Shown here piece by piece: positions 4,320 to 5,755 of a DNA stretch of 5,755 bases; the stretch's first letter is position 1, and each line of letters begins with the position of its first letter. A program made the position numbers and the translations under genes. The DNA comes from an uncultured Desulfobacca sp. (GTDB taxonomy: Bacteria > Desulfobacterota > Desulfobaccia > Desulfobaccales > Desulfobaccaceae), in the NCBI GenBank assembly GCA_937958145.1, contig CALGOE010000190.1, positions 1 through 5,755 on the forward strand. Direction: 5' to 3'. The notes beneath the pieces were generated by a model that worked only from the letters and a program-made list of their open reading frames with translations, was not told the origin of the DNA and did no database searches.

Positions 4320-5755
4320 TCATTTCCCTTCTTTTCTGCCCTGTTCTTGCAATGCCGCCATAATTTGGCGCAGTCCCAGCGCCGCCGCCTCCTCTTCCCC
4401 CGCCTCTGGCCGCTGGCTGCGGCCGGCCGCCACCAGTTGGGCAAAGCTCCGGGGTGAGCCGAAGGTAACCGTGATCCGGTGCGGCCGGGGCCAGGTCATG
4501 AGCGGCGACCAGGCCTCGTAGGAGCCCTGGATCGCGGCCGGGACAATGGGCACGCTTAGCTCTTTGGCCAGGATGACCACACCCTTCTTGATCTCCCGCA
4601 GCTCGCCGGTAATGGAGCGGGCCCCCTCCGGAAAGACGCAGAGCAGCTTGTGGTGCCGGAGCACATAGGCTGCGGCCTGCATCGCCTCCACCAGATGGCG
4701 GGCCGAATCCACCGGGATGACCCGCAGGGCCTTCACCAACGGCCGGATCAGGGGCAGGTCAAAGTAATAGGTGGAACCCAGAAAGAACAGGTTCTGGCGC
4801 CGAACCGGCGGCGTGACCAGAAAGATCAAAAAGCCGTCCAGAAAACTGGTATGATTGGGACAGATGAGGGCGGCTCCGGTCGGCAGATGCTCCTGCCCCC
4901 GGCCCTGCAGATGGAAAAAGATCCGGGCCAGCAGCCCAAACTTGAGGGAGCAGGCCCAGGTAAAGAGGAAGGCGCCCAGGGGGTGGCCCAATTCAATGCG
5001 CCGCTTCAGGTCCGCCGGCGGCTCTTCCTGCAGGATTTCCGCCCAGGAGCGTTGGCCAACGGTGGCCGGGGCCGCGGTGCCGGGTTGCAGGCCCTCGACA
5101 AAGCGGATCAGTTCCCCCACCGTAAACAGATCGGCAAAACCCGTCTCCTTGACCGCTACCTGGAAGCGTTCTTCCAAGGCCGCAGCCAGCTCCACCAGGG
5201 CCAGGGAATCCAGGCCCAGGTCCAGCTCCAGATGGTCGTCCAGGGCCACCACCGGTTGACCGCTCTTGGCCATGAGGAGCCGGACTACTTCCAGGCCGAT
5301 CTCGGACAAATCCTCCTGGAGAGCCGATTTCTTGGCCTGATAGGGTTTACCGGACCGTTCCTGGTAGATCGTGGCCGCCTCCTGCATGCGGATCTTGCCC
5401 AGCCGGGTTTTGGGCAGCTCCTGGTTGGTGAGGACAAACTCCCGCACCCGTTTGTAGGGCTCCAGTTGCTGGGAGTAATAATCCAGATACCATTTGATCC
5501 GGCTGTAGACATCCGTTTCGCCGGTCTGGCGGAAATAATCGAAATCCGGGAAGATGACGGCGGCCAGCTTTTCCTGGCGGGCGTCCGGCAGGATAAAGAT
5601 CTCTTTGATGGCCGGGGCCTGAAGGTAATGTTGGGCCACCTCTTCGGCGGAGATGTTCTTGCCGGAACTGAGGACGATAATGTCTTTGAGGCGGCCTTGC
5701 ACATAGAGGTAGCCGTCTTGGTCCAACCGCCCCAGATCGCCGCTGCGGAACCAGC
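4320..5755 (-). CDS. Acyl-CoA/acyl-ACP synthetase - acyl carrier - PlsC acyltransferase fusion (5' end beyond window)
   Basis: The visible C-terminal 477 residues (counted from the first full codon at 5753) contain three domains. Residues 1-125 are the end of an AMP-forming synthetase: WFRSGDLG (1-8), GRLKDIIVLSSGKNI (20-34) and PKTRLGKIRM (114-123) with the likely catalytic Lys120. Residues about 145-222 are an acyl carrier domain with DLGLDSL and phosphopantetheine Ser183. Residues about 255-440 are a lysophospholipid-type acyltransferase: hydrophobic membrane-associating stretch (258-282), HX4D motif NHTSFLDG with His301 and Asp306, FPEGARS (374-380) and a VPIVPAAIQG segment (401-410). A plausible role is activating a fatty acid, loading it on the built-in carrier and transferring it to a lysophospholipid or glycerol phosphate at the membrane. 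E. coli Aas has related activities but the acyltransferase comes first and there is no internal carrier. Its stop is three bases before nfi. Confidence 0.9.
   Translation of the reverse strand, partial: WFRSGDLGRLDQDGYLYVQGRLKDIIVLSSGKNISAEEVAQHYLQAPAIKEIFILPDARQEKLAAVIFPDFDYFRQTGETDVYSRIKWYLDYYSQQLEPYKRVREFVLTNQELPKTRLGKIRMQEAATIYQERSGKPYQAKKSALQEDLSEIGLEVVRLLMAKSGQPVVALDDHLELDLGLDSLALVELAAALEERFQVAVKETGFADLFTVGELIRFVEGLQPGTAAPATVGQRSWAEILQEEPPADLKRRIELGHPLGAFLFTWACSLKFGLLARIFFHLQGRGQEHLPTGAALICPNHTSFLDGFLIFLVTPPVRRQNLFFLGSTYYFDLPLIRPLVKALRVIPVDSARHLVEAMQAAAYVLRHHKLLCVFPEGARSITGELREIKKGVVILAKELSVPIVPAAIQGSYEAWSPLMTWPRPHRITVTFGSPRSFAQLVAAGRSQRPEAGEEEAAALGLRQIMAALQEQGRKEGK

Noticed and set aside
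1..5755. Mobile elements, CRISPR arrays, tRNA or rRNA genes
   Set aside because: No regularly spaced direct repeats, transposase or integrase motifs, cloverleaf-like segments or rRNA-like sequence were seen.

Overview
The window looks like chromosomal DNA from a GC-rich anaerobic bacterium. The main clue is a four-subunit, ferredoxin-dependent pyruvate:ferredoxin oxidoreductase (POR) operon in the order gamma-delta-alpha-beta. That layout is common in archaea, Thermotogales and many anaerobic bacteria. Together with the other genes and the high GC at third codon positions, it makes a Desulfobacterota-like (former Deltaproteobacteria) sulfate reducer or syntroph plausible. The taxonomic guess is inference. 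There are no tRNAs, rRNAs, mobile elements or CRISPR repeats.

Right part (5755 to 3591, all minus strand): the 3' portion of a large lipid-metabolism gene is cut by the window edge. It encodes the end of an AMP-forming acyl-CoA/acyl-ACP synthetase, an acyl carrier domain and a PlsC-type acyltransferase in one polypeptide. Three bases after its stop begins nfi, a complete endonuclease V (deaminated-purine repair), presumably on the same transcript.

Middle (about 2903 to 3590): a regulatory region. It holds a candidate minus-strand promoter for the POR operon, a candidate plus-strand promoter with a perfect -35 box, several inverted repeats, and a leader with four consecutive short hairpins. 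Downstream of that leader is a possible 70-residue cysteine-rich plus-strand protein (3335 to 3547). This reading frame converges on nfi, and hairpins that could terminate transcription lie between the two.

Left part (2902 to 1, minus strand): porC (gamma), porD (delta, a 2[4Fe-4S] ferredoxin-type subunit), porA (alpha) and porB (beta, lacking only its C-terminal end). All three junctions overlap (GTGA, TAATG, TAATG), so translation is tightly coupled. The subunits together interconvert pyruvate + CoA + oxidised ferredoxin and acetyl-CoA + CO2 + reduced ferredoxin. TPP binds at the alpha/beta interface, a proximal [4Fe-4S] cluster sits in beta, and two more clusters in delta pass electrons to external ferredoxin.

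No clearly new multi-gene system is evident. The most open questions are the divergent region (cysteine-rich small ORF, structured leader, operator-like palindromes) and the unusual domain order of the synthetase-ACP-acyltransferase protein.
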